NCBI GenBank assembly: GCA_032622095.1
Contig: CP136063.1
Location: 210,598,355-210,662,354, forward strand
DNA length: 64,000 bases
DNA from: Siphonodentalium dalli
Taxonomy: Eukaryota; Mollusca; Scaphopoda; Gadilida; Siphonodentaliidae
Direction: 5' to 3'
This document shows positions 11,700 to 22,666 of this stretch, piece by piece (positions within the stretch are counted from its first letter, which is position 1; the number at the start of each line of letters is the position of its first letter). The notes under the pieces were generated by a model. It did no database searches. It was not told where the DNA came from and was given only the letters and a program-made list of their open reading frames with translations. A program made the translations under genes and the position numbers.

Positions 11700-13227
11700 C
11701 TCGGTCACGCTTTTGGCGCGTTTATAACTTTTCAACCATGCGTCCAATGTGGCCCTAATTTGTACCACGACCTATAGTGTGTCATAAAAGGTTACCCACC
11801 AAATTTCACGCCGATTGGTCAAAGCAAACCTGAGATCTAACGTGGTCCCCAAATGCAGTATTTGCACTCAAGTAAACACTATTTCTTATGACGTTTGTCG
11901 AAATGACGTCATGTGACGTCATTCGCAAACCCAAACTTGCGTTGCTATTGCATTGACGAAATTTTCATGCGCTCTACCAAAGCGTTTTGAAAGTCAGGGC
12001 GCTATAAATTAATTGTCAGATCAGGTTGAGTGTGAATATAATTAATGCATGCTGCTTTTGCCGTGGAAGTGCATGTATAGTGGGGTGTAGCCAAGACTCG
12101 AACGTTCTACCGTCGTTGGGAATGGGTGGATGTAGTGGGTGCAGAGTCAAGACTCGAACGTTCGTCGTTGGGCATGGGTGCTAACATGGTATTTTAATTT
12201 GCCAGTTGGGTTTAAACATAAGTAAATAATGCTGTCTTTGATACGAAAGTTGTGCATTGAATGTAGTATCGAAGGAGTAGGCCCTACCGGTATACACGGA
12301 AGATGGCGAATGGACAGTCTGGCCTCCCGCCAGTGGGTACCGTGAATTCAGTAAATTCGCCAAACTGAGTTAGAAAAATCACATTCCCGGGACAGGCCTA
12401 ATAATAGGGCCTATAGTGTAAACAATACTTCGACGCTAATTTATGTTCTTTTAATTTTTCGGTTGAGTGCAATTCTGATAAAAGAATAAAACCAATGTGC
12501 GCGAAGCGCACGCAGTTTAAATTCATATAATGTGCGCGAAGCTCACTAAGGGGCTGCAGACCCCACCCCCCCCCCCCCCCCACTGCTAAATAAAGGTTCC
12601 GAATAGAGCCTGTTTCAGTTAGTAGGCCCTATAGATAAAGTAAAATATCTTGATTGTGGCGTTCCACATGTGCATGCATATACGTGGGTTGGGGAGATGA
12701 TGGTGGGGGCAAAAATACAGTTTTATTGAAATAAAGTGTTCATACAAATGGGCCGCGCAGTGCAGAGCGTGTGATCAGCATTAGGCTGCATGCTGAAAAC
12801 AGGTTCCAAAGGGGGTCCGTTTAAAATGTGCTGCAAGCTCCCTATGTGTGCGCGAAGCTCACACAGTTTAAGATCATATAATGTGCGCGATGCGCAGAAA
12901 GGGACTGTAGACCCCTCCCCGCTAAATAAAGTCTCCCGAATTGAGCCTGTTTCAGTATAGATAAAGTACAATATTTTGATTGTTGCGTTCCATATGTGCA
13001 TGCATACACATGGGTTGGTGAAATGGGGGTGGGGGGTAAAAAATACAATTTTATTGAAAAGTGTTCATACAAATGGATCGCACAGTGCAGGCGTTTGATA
13101 ATTAGGCGGCGTGCGGAATACAGGTTCCACAGTGGGTCCGTTCCGTTCCATTCCATGTGTCCATGAAAGCGGACACTAGAAAAAAACATTTTATATACCC
13201 GTCATTTTGTGACGAGCAACCCCCTAG
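11600..13227 (+). mobile_element. Helitron-type unit 6 (last of the array)
   Basis: Standard 5' end at 11600, with the longest TG microsatellite of the array (about 11624-11697). The 3' hairpin has one changed base (TGACGAG) and CTAG lies at 13224-13227, followed by host sequence starting TTTAATAATA. The third subrepeat is shortened. A C-run lies near 12565-12580. Confidence 0.8.
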
Positions 13228-13867
13228 TTTAATAATAATGACGATATGACTTCTCCTGATATTTTTGCACATAATTCCTTGCACATCTGGTACGCATATT
13301 ACGATATTGGCTTTTTACTCGGCAAATGGAAAGCATGATCAATTTTACTTACCTGTGTTTTCCATGGCGGCGAGTGTGCATATTGTCGTCTTCTCGCGGA
13401 ATCAGACTCTATGGACAAAACAGATAATTTCGCGAAAAAAACAGTTAAAGGCTCCTCTCATGTACACTAAATGCTATAATACAATAATCCATTCTTCAGG
13501 TCAATATCTTTTAGATAATTTGATGTTCTCGGTACCGAAAGACATGTTATTTTCCTCATATATTTCCCAAAGTTGTCAAATTAAAGAGTTCTTTTAAAAA
13601 AAAAACCCACCTCGGGCACACTATACAGCAGTTCACCAACACATGATATGTGTAATACTGAGCTATGTGAAATGTGGTTGCTATGCATTTTTTCTATTTT
13701 ATGTTGTTGTTTTTGGCTCAACACAAGTGATGTTTCAATGATTTCAGCCATTTTGTTTTGGCAAAACGTGCATCTGCCCATAAAAGCATATAATTACAAC
13801 AACCAAGCGTTGCTAAATAAAGCACTGTTTACAAATCCATCTTAAGCCGATGAATGCATCGAGTTCC
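13228..13867. other. Unique spacer with no recognisable gene
   Basis: About 640 bases lie between the Helitron array and segmental copy A. Short frames occur on both strands but show no recognisable domain, signal peptide or codon pattern. Nothing else was seen. Confidence 0.5.
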
Positions 13868-14321
13868 TTAAGTTTCAAAGTTTTGGGTACACTGCAGCAG
13901 TATATATCTTTGGTTTTCGGTGGCAGAAAACAATGGAGAAATAAAACCATTTGTCGACCAAGGTACATTGGCAATAGTAATCAACGTCTATGAGTTTCAT
14001 TACCTTCGTGTGAATGAGGCATGTTTCAGCTTATGTAATCGTCAAAACAATCGGTAGCATATGTGTAACTGACGTGGCACTTTTCCCCCAAAAAATCATA
14101 TCCGATATTTAGACGCGATAACTGAGCTCCGTCTTTAGATGTAAGAAATTACATAAATCAGCCAAACAGAATTACACGTGGCCAGTGACAACGAAATCAA
14201 ATGATATATTGATTTCAAGTGGTCACATGAAACTGCGTATATGTGATTAACTTAATCCCCCTGATAGAAATCAAATCACGACAATCGTACCTTTGAGTAC
14301 TGCTCACAAGTAGTGGTCAGT

Positions 14322-14327
14322 TATAAA
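14322..14327 (+). promoter_or_regulatory. TATA box of saposin-type gene, copy A
   Basis: TATAAA lies 40 bases before the ATG at 14368. The same box in the same place occurs in copies B (51060-51065) and C (minus strand, near 45433-45428), in otherwise drifting sequence. Transcription would start near 14350-14356, giving a 5' leader of roughly 12-18 bases. The start site is inferred. Confidence 0.6.
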
Positions 14328-14367
14328 GGAGAGCAAATAATTATATCGACAGTGCTACGTGAACGTT

Positions 14368-15282
14368 ATGGCAACGTTACGTTTGTTCATATTGTTCGTT
14401 GTGACATTCAGTCTGGGGGTATGGAATCCGGTGGAAACCACTCCTCAGTTGAGACAAGAGGAATCCCAAGAATGCACGACGTGTCGTGTGGTTTTTGGTC
14501 GTGTAAGCGAACGAGCTAAAACCGAGGCGACGGAGGCCGCTCTGTCTGAAGCCATAATCGCCATGTGTGATGGACGCTCGGGCACTAGAGAAAAGAGGCT
14601 CTGCCACGAAGGAGTCGATGACGTCATCGCCGAACTCGTGACAGAAATTGACAACACATTTGATCCAGATACGGCCTGCGTGGAAATCGGAAAATGTCAA
14701 ATGGGCCCGAGTAGCGCGGTCCTGCGCATGTCTGGCAGTCAGAATCAAGCGACAGACTGCGAACAATGTGAGGCGGACATACAGCTAATGGTGGACGAAC
14801 TCGGGACCTTCTTATTCAGATCGAAGATGAGACTGAAGCTGGACAACGTATGCAGAGGACTGGGGTCACACCGTGGATCTTGCGTCAGAGCTATATATAA
14901 GATAACTCCTAAGATCGTGACGTACCTTGGAGAAGGAATAAACCCGGAATTCACCTGCTTAGAAATAGGTTTATGCTCTACTTTGCGGTCAGGTCCAATG
15001 GTGTACACCATCAAGCCGGTGCAGACTAGCAGAGATGTGGGATCCCCTAATATATTTCTGTGTAGCCTATGCACATCCGGAGTCTCGATTCTCGTGGGAG
15101 TAACTGTAGGCACCGTGACGTCAATCATTGCAGGAGTCGTAGACAACGTGTGTGTGTTTCTTATTTTTCCATTTCTATCTGACTTGTGTGTTAACATAAT
15201 TTGGTTGGTTGATGGTTTTGTTGATAACGCCATACAAACAGTGGTCTCCAGGGTAGCATGTTCATTGATAGGATTGTGCTGA
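14368..15282 (+). CDS. Secreted protein with three saposin-B-like modules (copy A)
   Basis: A single intronless frame of 304 residues. An in-frame GTG three codons upstream is not a normal animal start, so the ATG at 14368 is chosen. The N-terminus is a signal peptide (hydrophobic core LRLFILFVVTFSLGV). Numbering from that GTG as 1, module 1 has cysteines 39, 42, 70, 82, 107, 113; module 2 has 134, 137, 165, 175, 200, 206; module 3 has 235, 238, 265, 277, 301, 307. The C-x2-C, C-x9-11-C and C-x5-C spacings are those of the saposin-B fold, with disulfides 1-6, 2-5 and 3-4. Module 3 is very hydrophobic (e.g. VCVFLIFPFLSDLC) and ends at the last residue. Saposin-like proteins bind lipids or permeabilise membranes, so a secreted lipid-binding or antimicrobial role is an inference. 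AATAAA lies at 15554-15559. Confidence 0.85.
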   Translation: MATLRLFILFVVTFSLGVWNPVETTPQLRQEESQECTTCRVVFGRVSERAKTEATEAALSEAIIAMCDGRSGTREKRLCHEGVDDVIAELVTEIDNTFDPDTACVEIGKCQMGPSSAVLRMSGSQNQATDCEQCEADIQLMVDELGTFLFRSKMRLKLDNVCRGLGSHRGSCVRAIYKITPKIVTYLGEGINPEFTCLEIGLCSTLRSGPMVYTIKPVQTSRDVGSPNIFLCSLCTSGVSILVGVTVGTVTSIIAGVVDNVCVFLIFPFLSDLCVNIIWLVDGFVDNAIQTVVSRVACSLIGLC

Positions 15283-15553
15283 TGTACAACGACAACGATG
15301 ACTCACACTGTAAGAACGACGAACAAAACACACTTGACGAATAGCACTCAAAGAAACACGAACCGTGTCTACAAGAATCAAAGAAATACCCAAGAAACCA
15401 GTATCAGATGTTAATATAAATCAGGTTTATTCTGGACAATTTGTTCATTCTGGTGTTCGCTTGGTTTTCGCGAAGACATGAGTATGGCTTTTGTTTTTGG
15501 GACACCGGTTCCGAACAAGTTAGATACTAGTTTTCTGAAGGAACGCGGAACGA

Positions 15554-15559
15554 AATAAA
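15554..15559 (+). promoter_or_regulatory. Candidate polyadenylation signal, copy A
   Basis: AATAAA lies about 270 bases after the stop of the saposin-type gene. The equivalent positions in copies B and C are mutated, so it is only a candidate. Confidence 0.35.
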
Positions 15560-16145
15560 GATGAACCCAGACAATTTGTCCACAAGGAACCAGATATATA
15601 TTAAACAGAATTGTCTCATTGACCTTAAAAAATTAAGTTTACGTAATTTGGTACCATGGAGAATATGTATAAGGGATATTCTTCATGTTCTTATGTAAGA
15701 ACATGTACACTGATAAATGCATTTGGGACGGAATAACTCGCGAAGAGATTATAGAAGTTTAGAAATACACCAACTACCCTATTTACTCGAGAGAAAAAAC
15801 CTATACAGATCCTACTCGAATAACCTAACCGGAGTTATAGTAATTTTCCGGCTGTTTGAAATTTATCGCACTGTCGTACAGAAGTGAGCTAAATATACTG
15901 ATACACCCTGGTTAAATGGTCCTGCTGATTTGTTATGGTACTGTTTGGTCATGCTTGATTGGTATGATGCTGGTAGGGAAAACTAATGTTGTTAAGGAAA
16001 TGTACCGTTGTTTTTTATGTGGTCATTTTAACGGCATTTTGGCTAACCTGAACGAATGGAGATAAACACATTATATTTATATAACATTCAAAACCAATTA
16101 TGTATATAAAACATTAAAAACCCATTATGTTTACAAAACATTAAA

Positions 16146-18180
16146 ACCCATTCGGCCGAATTCTGGTCCCTGGTTTAGACCAGGGTTTCATGTAAACCAT
16201 AGTCTAGACCAGGCCGAAACCACGGTGATCGCCCATGTGTTACCCAGCTTCGAGGCGAGTAAGCTGGGATTATTGGTCAGCACTGGTCCGTATTCTCGTC
16301 TTTTTGAAACTCAGGTTTACGTAAACCAAGGTTTGCCTTCTTATTGTCATTCAAGCCTGTGTCGGTCTGTTCATAATTCGAACCATGTGGTAACGTACAA
16401 GTTCTGGTAACAGAAACATGTGTATTTTTTGGAAGCATTTATCTTTATGTTAACCAAATAGGAATTGTGTTTTATTGATATGCCGTGTAGAAGAAAGATT
16501 ATAATTATATATGAACTGGACAAAATGTAATATAATCGATAATTATGTGTGTTATAGGTAATAGTCTACAACTGAGACCTAGTACCCCCCTGGTCTGAGA
16601 TTTTTGTATAAACCTAGACTTGAACCTGAGACGAGAATACCAATTTCTGTTTTCGCAGTAACGATACAGATTGGTAATTTGATTGTAATCATGCGTGCGT
16701 TTATCTGGCTTTACAGCGGAGTTTTATTTATAACACCCTTGCCTTGTTTGAAAGCATATTACCGTTAGATGGATTAAGTCAGATTTTCGTGCTATTATTT
16801 CTAATATGTTATCGATGGGTTTGGTTGACACGGATAAATAGGGAATAATAGTAGTTTTGCAATCGGAACGTAATCCGCATTGGATGCGGGTGTCTTTCGT
16901 TCCGTGTTTCTGAAATGAATTGAGGTCGGAGCTAGTTTTGATAGTACTAATTCATCATTTGAGAATAAATTATTGCTGGACTGGATATACAATATAACAG
17001 CAAAAACTCTCAAAATTATATTTTTAAGTCAAAATAAGGAAATGTCCGATTAAATTGAATTAAATTAAATTAAATGCATGGGACCCCTGCTCTTGATTAA
17101 TGATTATTTGGTCCAGTTTCTTAAGTCTTGACATTTCAAATTGGTTTATTTGTCATAATTTATCTTTAAACATGGATTTGGAAACAAATTACATGGCTAT
17201 GGAAATATCTGCTACTCCTATCGGAAGTGTGATACAACGCACCCATGTGGATTTTTTCCGATACCCCCACTACCCCCTCCCCCCCCCCCACACACCCCCA
17301 CCCCCCCCCGGTTGTGTACATTTTCAATCACGGCGATAGTTATTTAGAATCTTTCTAAATTTTCAACTTATTGCAAATTCCCAAGACCGCGAAATTACGT
17401 TGCACATGTCACCCCCTCACCCCAATGAATTGTTGAAAAATTCCAACAAGTACCTCACTATTTCTAGTTGTTGGAAATTCCCACCTGATATCCCCTATAA
17501 TAATGGTTCAAAATGTTTTCAAGAGCTGAATGTAATTTATGTGTAATATTTTGACGCAAAGTTGAACAATATATAGTTGGTTCTTGATCTGAACAAACAA
17601 TATTTTACACTATACATTGATTGTAAAGGACGCCGGTGGTACCGTCGGTAGAATGCTCGGGGCATTACCCCGCCATTTGCCATCTAGCGCTGACGAAGCT
17701 TGTTCGAAAGCGCGGTTTCGCAATCCACTCTAAGTGAGGATAATCTTATTCGTGTATCTGGGCAAGTTTGTCGGTCCCATTCCGGGGTCGGTATTTCTAC
17801 ACACAGCGGAGTGTTTCTCGGTGAAATTTACTCTCTGCGTAGACTTTCCTCCACCCGTAAAACTGACAACGTCGTGACATCCGCATAGGGGTGAGAAATC
17901 CACACCACCCCTGCCCCGTGATCCCTGTCGAACGGCGACGGCATACGGATACCACTATACAACACGGATATAAGCCGCTTTCACGTGCTCAGATTTGGAG
18001 ACACCAACACACCAATCTCGATGCAGCGCTCAGCACGCTTTTGTCCATAGATTGTCATTGATTGTCGTTGATTGTACAACAATGCGCCGATCCCAGCTTG
18101 CGACCAGGTGGTTTCTCGAAACCAAGTCCTGACATGGAACACCGTGATTATTAGGGTGGTCTAGACCCGAGACCAGAATT
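16146..18180. mobile_element. Non-autonomous DNA transposon nested in family X element
   Basis: Imperfect terminal inverted repeats of about 30 bases bound it: left TCGGCCGAATTCTGGTCCC, right ending GGGACCAGAATTCAGCCGA with substitutions. Copy B, at the matching place near 52950, lacks the insert, which fixes the borders. Subterminal palindromes of the GGTTTANNNTAAACC type recur near 16175-16200 and 16310-16330. No transposase frame is visible. C-rich low-complexity sequence lies at 17265-17315. Target duplication is at most one or two bases and could not be settled. Confidence 0.65.
17618..17960 (+). repeat. Possible tRNA-derived SINE remnant
   Basis: A GC-richer block sits in AT-rich surroundings. 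It has an A-box-like region (GGTGGTACCGTCGGTAGAAT) and, about 60 bases on, a B-box-like GTTCGAA. It then runs on as a non-tRNA body. Neither box is a perfect match and no A-rich or short-repeat tail is obvious, so this is tentative. Confidence 0.25.
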
Positions 18181-19462
18181 CAGCCGATTATATTTATAAA
18201 ACTCATAAAATTACTATTCTTTTGCAAACACATGAGAAGCCATGATTACAATATTTTAACATACTCTGTTCGTGACTGTTTTGTGCAACACTTTTTTCTC
18301 AAATCGTTCGTTTAAGCCAAACACCACAAAACGACAAATAAAGAATAAGTGACGCTAAAATTTCCCAACAACATCAGTTTGCCCTACCAACATCATCAGC
18401 AGGACCCACTAGAATCATAGCAAATTAGCAGAACCACTAAATCAGGAGTGTAACAAGAAAACCATAGTCAGAAATGGTAACGCCACCAAGATTATAGTAT
18501 TACATATAAATAGAAATTAAAAAAAAATACATAAAATATTTTTATAACAATTGTGTTTAAACAAGTAATCCTTCAAATTATTACTAACAAAGCAAGTAAA
18601 CGACTGTGGGGTCGTTCAACAGATTATAAAGACTTGGACTTAGTATACTGTAAATACTAAAATTTAAATGAGATAATTAAAAGATAAAATTTAGCAAGTA
18701 GTAAAAGTTAAATTTTCTCATTTTTGTTTTGGTTAAATAAAGCAATAATTTAAATGTAACATTTGGTTTTTTAAAAATGATTGACCGTGGCTCTTCCAAT
18801 AATTGCGCGACTGACCTGGTCAATTGTTCTTAAGAAGTTGTTTTGAGAATTACTATGGAGGGAAATAGTTGTGGCTGTGGCTTCGCAAGTAATTACCTTG
18901 GTGACGTGATGATAACAAATCTGAACTCCAGTTAACCAAGGACGCTTCATACCAAATATAAGGTGAATTATTAATTCTTTAGAAGTTGTTTTAAGATTTA
19001 CTATGGAGGTAAAGAATTGTGGTGCTGGCTTCGCAACTATTTGAACTCATTGTAACAAATATAAATATTAGTCACTCAGGCAATAGATGTATCTATTCTG
19101 TATATTAACTTATTGGGTCTTACGTGTCTTGAGATGTCTAAATAGTTTTCGATGGACAGATCGCGCCAATCTTCTCTGTTGGGATTCCAATTGTTGGCTC
19201 ATTAAATAGGCACATATGCTTAAGATACAGTCGCACGCTCCCGTAAGTCGGGTTTTGGATCACAGTTAATGAAAATATCATTGAAATAATCGGTTTCCCC
19301 CAATAAACATCCATATATTGAATATACATGTTTTGGAGCAGAATTAGGCAGTCCATATTGGACGCCATCATGGAATTTATTTTGTTTTGTTTTAATTTTC
19401 ACACATAATTATTAGTTATATGGATGGAGTTCTCATTAAACCTCACATCCTTGTATTGGTTA

Positions 19463-19920
19463 CAGTAATACCCAAAGTAATTGACCACTTAACCACATCA
19501 GAATTATTGGTAATTTTTCAGGATTGAAAATTTACCAATAATTTTGCTGTGGTCAATTACTTTGGACATTACTGTATGAGGATTGAGTTATCATTAAACC
19601 TCAAATCCTTATATTGGTTACAGTAATGCCCAAAGTAATTGACCACTTAACCACAGCAGAATTATGTATTTTTTCAGCATTTACAATCCTCAAATTACCC
19701 ATTATTCTGCTGTGGTTAAGTGGTCAATTGCTTTGAACATTACTGTATGATGATTGAGTTATCATTAAACCTCAAATCCTTATATTGGTTACAGTAATGC
19801 CCAAAGTAATTGACCCTTTAACCACAGCATAATTATGGGTAATTTCTCAGGATTTAGAATCATGAAAAAATACACACAATTTTGCTGTGGTTAAGTGATG
19901 AATTACTTTGGACATTACTG
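19463..19920. mobile_element. Three Tc1/mariner-type hairpin MITEs in tandem
   Basis: Copies lie at 19463-19574, 19621-19745 and 19792-19920. Each starts TA|CAGTAAT, ends ATTACTG|TA, and folds on itself through arms containing AACCACAGCAGAATTAT. The two spacers are the same 46-base sequence (core TTGAGTTATCATTAAACCTC), so the array grew by tandem duplication of MITE plus flank and not by separate insertions. Related flank sequence also precedes the first and follows the last copy. Confidence 0.75.
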
Positions 19921-20023
19921 TATGTAGATGGAGTTAAACCTCACATCAGTGTGTTGGGGATTTGGACCTTGACTTGGGACCTTTGGTTTTTAACGCAACA
20001 AATGCGCGTACACCTTATACACA

Positions 20024-21448
20024 AATTTTTTATGTAACCAGAGTTTTTCTTGGATAAGATGAGTTTGAAGCCTGCTTACATTTCAAAATGTTGTCAGTTT
20101 TTTATTGTCTGCAGCGGATCTCGACGCGTTGAAGCAAAAGTTACAAAAGATAAAATGTGTATGTGACGAGACTGTAATACAAATGAAAAAATAAATTGAG
20201 GGAGGGGTGAGCGATACAGGGAACTAAGGGTTGAACCGATATAAGTTTGTAGAGCAATAACGACCAATGTTGACATATTATGCATATCAACTCTACTGTT
20301 GCAACAAGGCTATAAAATAGGGGGGTGTCAGAATCTTAGTCATCTCTATAATATGCCAGAATAGTCATTTATGGAGTTCTATAAGATGTTGGGTTGGTTA
20401 TATGGACTCGGAGAAAAAAGGGGTTTGTACCGATGAAGTTGATGAACTGACATAAATTCGTGGATCGATGTTGCCATGTAATGCATCGTGACTGTACTAA
20501 AGCAGCAATTATATAAAATTGGGGGGGGGGGTCTGAAATTATCTCTATAGTTGGCACCAGGATTATATAGAAAGGAATAGCAATTGATATACATATACGG
20601 TATACTATAGTAATACCATAGACATATAAGTACAAGTATCACGAGATAAAATATTACGTAACATGACTATATACCGATGAAAGAAATAAATAAATTGGAC
20701 CGGGATTAGAGGTTGGGTTGGTTATATGTGGATAAATTTTTATGTAACCAGAGTTTTTCTTGGAAAAGATGAGTTTGAAGCCTGCTTACATTTCAAAATG
20801 TGTCAGTTTTTTATTGTCTGCAGCGGATCTCGACGCGTTGAAGCAAAAGTTACAAAAGATAAAATGTGTATGTGACAAGACTATAATACAAATGAAAAAA
20901 TAAATTGAGGGAGGGGTGGGCGATACAGGGAACTAAGGGTTGAACAGATATAAATTTGTAGAGCAATAACGACCAATGTTGACATATTATGCATATCAAC
21001 TCTACTGTTGCAACAAGGCTATAAAATAGGGGGGTGTCAGAATCTTAGTCATCTCTATATAGTGCCAGAATAGTCATTTATGGAGTTCTATAAGATGTTG
21101 GGTTGGTTATATGGACTCGGAGAAAAAAGGGGTTTGTACCGATGAAGTTGATGAACTGACATAAATTAGTGGATCGATGTTGCCATGTAATGCGTCGTGA
21201 CTGTACTAAAGCAGCAATTATATAAAATTGGGGAGGGGGGGGGGTCTGAAATTATCTCTATAGTTGGCACCAGGATTATATAGAAAGAAATAGCAATTGA
21301 TATACATATACGGTATACTATAGTAATACCATAGACATATAAGTACAAGTATCACGAGATAAAATATTACGTAACATGACTATATACCGATGAAAGAAAT
21401 AAATAAATTGGACCGGGATTAGAGGTTGGGTTGGTTATATGTGGATAA
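20024..21448 (+). repeat. Near-identical 711-bp tandem duplication
   Basis: Unit 1 (20024-20734) and unit 2 (20735-21448) begin AAATTTTTATGTAACCAGAG and differ at only a handful of positions by eye, mainly in a G-run (10 G at 20521, longer at 21229). Within each unit an older period of about 200 bases is visible (blocks around GATGTTGCCATGTAATGC and AATGTTGACATATTATGC), so this is a higher-order repeat. No coding potential. Confidence 0.85.
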
Positions 21449-22147
21449 TTGGATATGGAATTCATACCGATGAAACGATACAAATTAGTGGAGCGATAAA
21501 GACACTTAGTCAGGCTACGCGGGGGAAATAGGGGTTGATACGATAGACCGAAATAAATTTGTCGAGTGATAATGACCAATGTTGACGTATAAAGTAACGC
21601 GACTGTACTGTCACACAATTATCAGGTAGAACCGGTCAAATATGACAGGGTACAGCACGTAATTATTTCCTAGATCGAAGAAATGATTTATTTTTTTCGA
21701 TGATAAAATTTGCCATTAAAATCGATTTATGTCTCTAAAACTGTCATTTTTCAAAATTTTGAGCTGAAACTTGGTGTGTATGTGTATAATATTACTATAT
21801 TCTTAAAATGACAGAGTTCAGCGCGTAATTATGTTTTAGATGGAAGAAATTGAATTTGTTTTCGATAAAAAATTTACAGCGTGTACGGCCTACGGGTCAT
21901 TGAGTATACTCAATTTTTGTAAACAAACTTTTGTCAATAGCCGTTTTGGTCAAACTAAACCTTCTTCGACCGGGACAGCAGATCCGAATAGTAGCTAAGA
22001 TGTATTTAGATAGAATTATCAAAAGAATATGACCGATCAGGGTACATTTTAAGAGAATAGACTGGAGAAATCTTGGTGATAATTCCAGAAAATAAAGACG
22101 CAGGAGAATCACAATTAAACTTCCCACAATGCACTTCACTAATCCAG

Positions 22148-22598
22148 GGGTTCTCAATGGGTTACACATTATTTTCAGTCTATCAGATTATTTATATTTT
22201 CAACAACAAGTGACTTTAAGTTTACAATTTCAGCCTGTCCTGACTCTATCGATACGATATAACACATTTTCAAAAACGTATTATACACCGGTGGCGTTAA
22301 CTTTACAATTTAAGCATCTACGTGATTCTATCGGTACGATTGAGTAAGGTACAAACAAGAATACATCAGGGGCTCCCAATGGGTTATACAATATTTTCAG
22401 GCTATCAGATTATTTATATTTTCAACAACATATTATTACACCGGTGACTTTAAGTTTACAATTTGAGCCTGTCCTGACTCTATCGATACGATTTATCATA
22501 TTTTCATAAACGTATTATACACCGCTGGCGTTAACTTTACAATTTCGGCATCTACGTGATTCTATCGGTACGATTAAGTAAGGTACAAACAATCTCCA
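22148..22598 (+). repeat. Two-copy tandem repeat of about 222 bp
   Basis: Units begin at about 22148 and 22370 with CTCAATGGGTTACAC / CTCCCAATGGGTTATAC. Each unit itself contains two related halves around CACCGGTGACTTTAAGTTTA and CACCGGTGGCGTTAACTTTA, so the ancestral period is near 110 bp. Confidence 0.75.
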
Positions 22599-22666
22599 AG
22601 AATACATTCGCCCTGTCCACCACGCAATATCAAAATCTCAAAAGCTAGAAACACCACAGGTGGCGT

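Larger units (their letters stand above)
680..13227 (+). mobile_element. Tandem array of six Helitron-type units
   Basis: Six units lie head to tail. Each begins TCTATATATATAAAA(A)CCCGTC, followed by a TG-rich microsatellite. Each ends with the stem CCCGTCA, a five-base loop, TGACGGG (one mismatch in the last unit), then about 11 bases to a terminal CTAG. The next unit starts immediately with TC. A 5' TC end, a 3' hairpin shortly before CTRR and a T 3' of the last unit match canonical Helitron termini. No Rep/helicase coding sequence is present, so the units are non-autonomous. Junctions fall at 2421/2422, 5930/5931, 8082/8083, 9818/9819 and 11599/11600. Open frames of 60-165 codons inside the array are repeat translations and are not annotated as genes. 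Confidence 0.85.
15903..18451. mobile_element. Long-inverted-repeat element (family X), copy A, split by another element
   Basis: The left arm starts ACACCCTGGTTAAATGGTCC and the right arm ends ACTAAATCAGGAGTGT. The arms are about 100 bases and resemble each other in inverse orientation (shared core GCTGATTTGTTATG / CAAATTAGCAG). The centre is an AT-rich minisatellite (ACATTAAAACCCATTATGTT). Without the 2.03 kb insert it would be about 0.5 kb. Copies occur at 43238-43842, 52636-53223 and 57619-58265. No transposase is present. The superfamily is not clear from the ends. Confidence 0.65.
18456..22664. repeat. 4.2 kb block of tandem repeats present only in copy A
   Basis: In copies B and C the family X element abuts the sequence AATAATGAACAC or TGATAATGAACAC directly. 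In copy A the same join is interrupted by this block. It holds a diverged 60-bp direct repeat (18833-18893 and 18981-19042), three hairpin MITEs in tandem, a 711-bp tandem duplication, two related 65-bp repeats near 21640 and 21810, and a 222-bp tandem duplication. No gene was found in it. Confidence 0.65.

Noticed and set aside
680-13227. Interpreting the repeats as a simple satellite array
   Set aside because: Unit borders coincide with Helitron-type termini (TC start, hairpin, CTAG end), and unit 2 has the ends with a different inside; a plain satellite would not show that.
14359-14367. GTG as start codon of saposin gene A, adding three residues
   Set aside because: Non-ATG starts are not expected in an animal gene; the ATG at 14368 is conserved in all three copies.
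14377-15233. Open frames of 129-162 codons on the minus strand opposite saposin gene A, and the equivalents opposite copies B and C
   Set aside because: They mirror the coding strand. The plus-strand frame has the signal peptide and ordered cysteines; the antisense frames have neither and start or stop inconsistently among copies.
17618-17960. A functional tRNA gene
   Set aside because: Box A and box B are imperfect and no cloverleaf with a clear anticodon stem could be drawn; kept only as a tentative SINE remnant.
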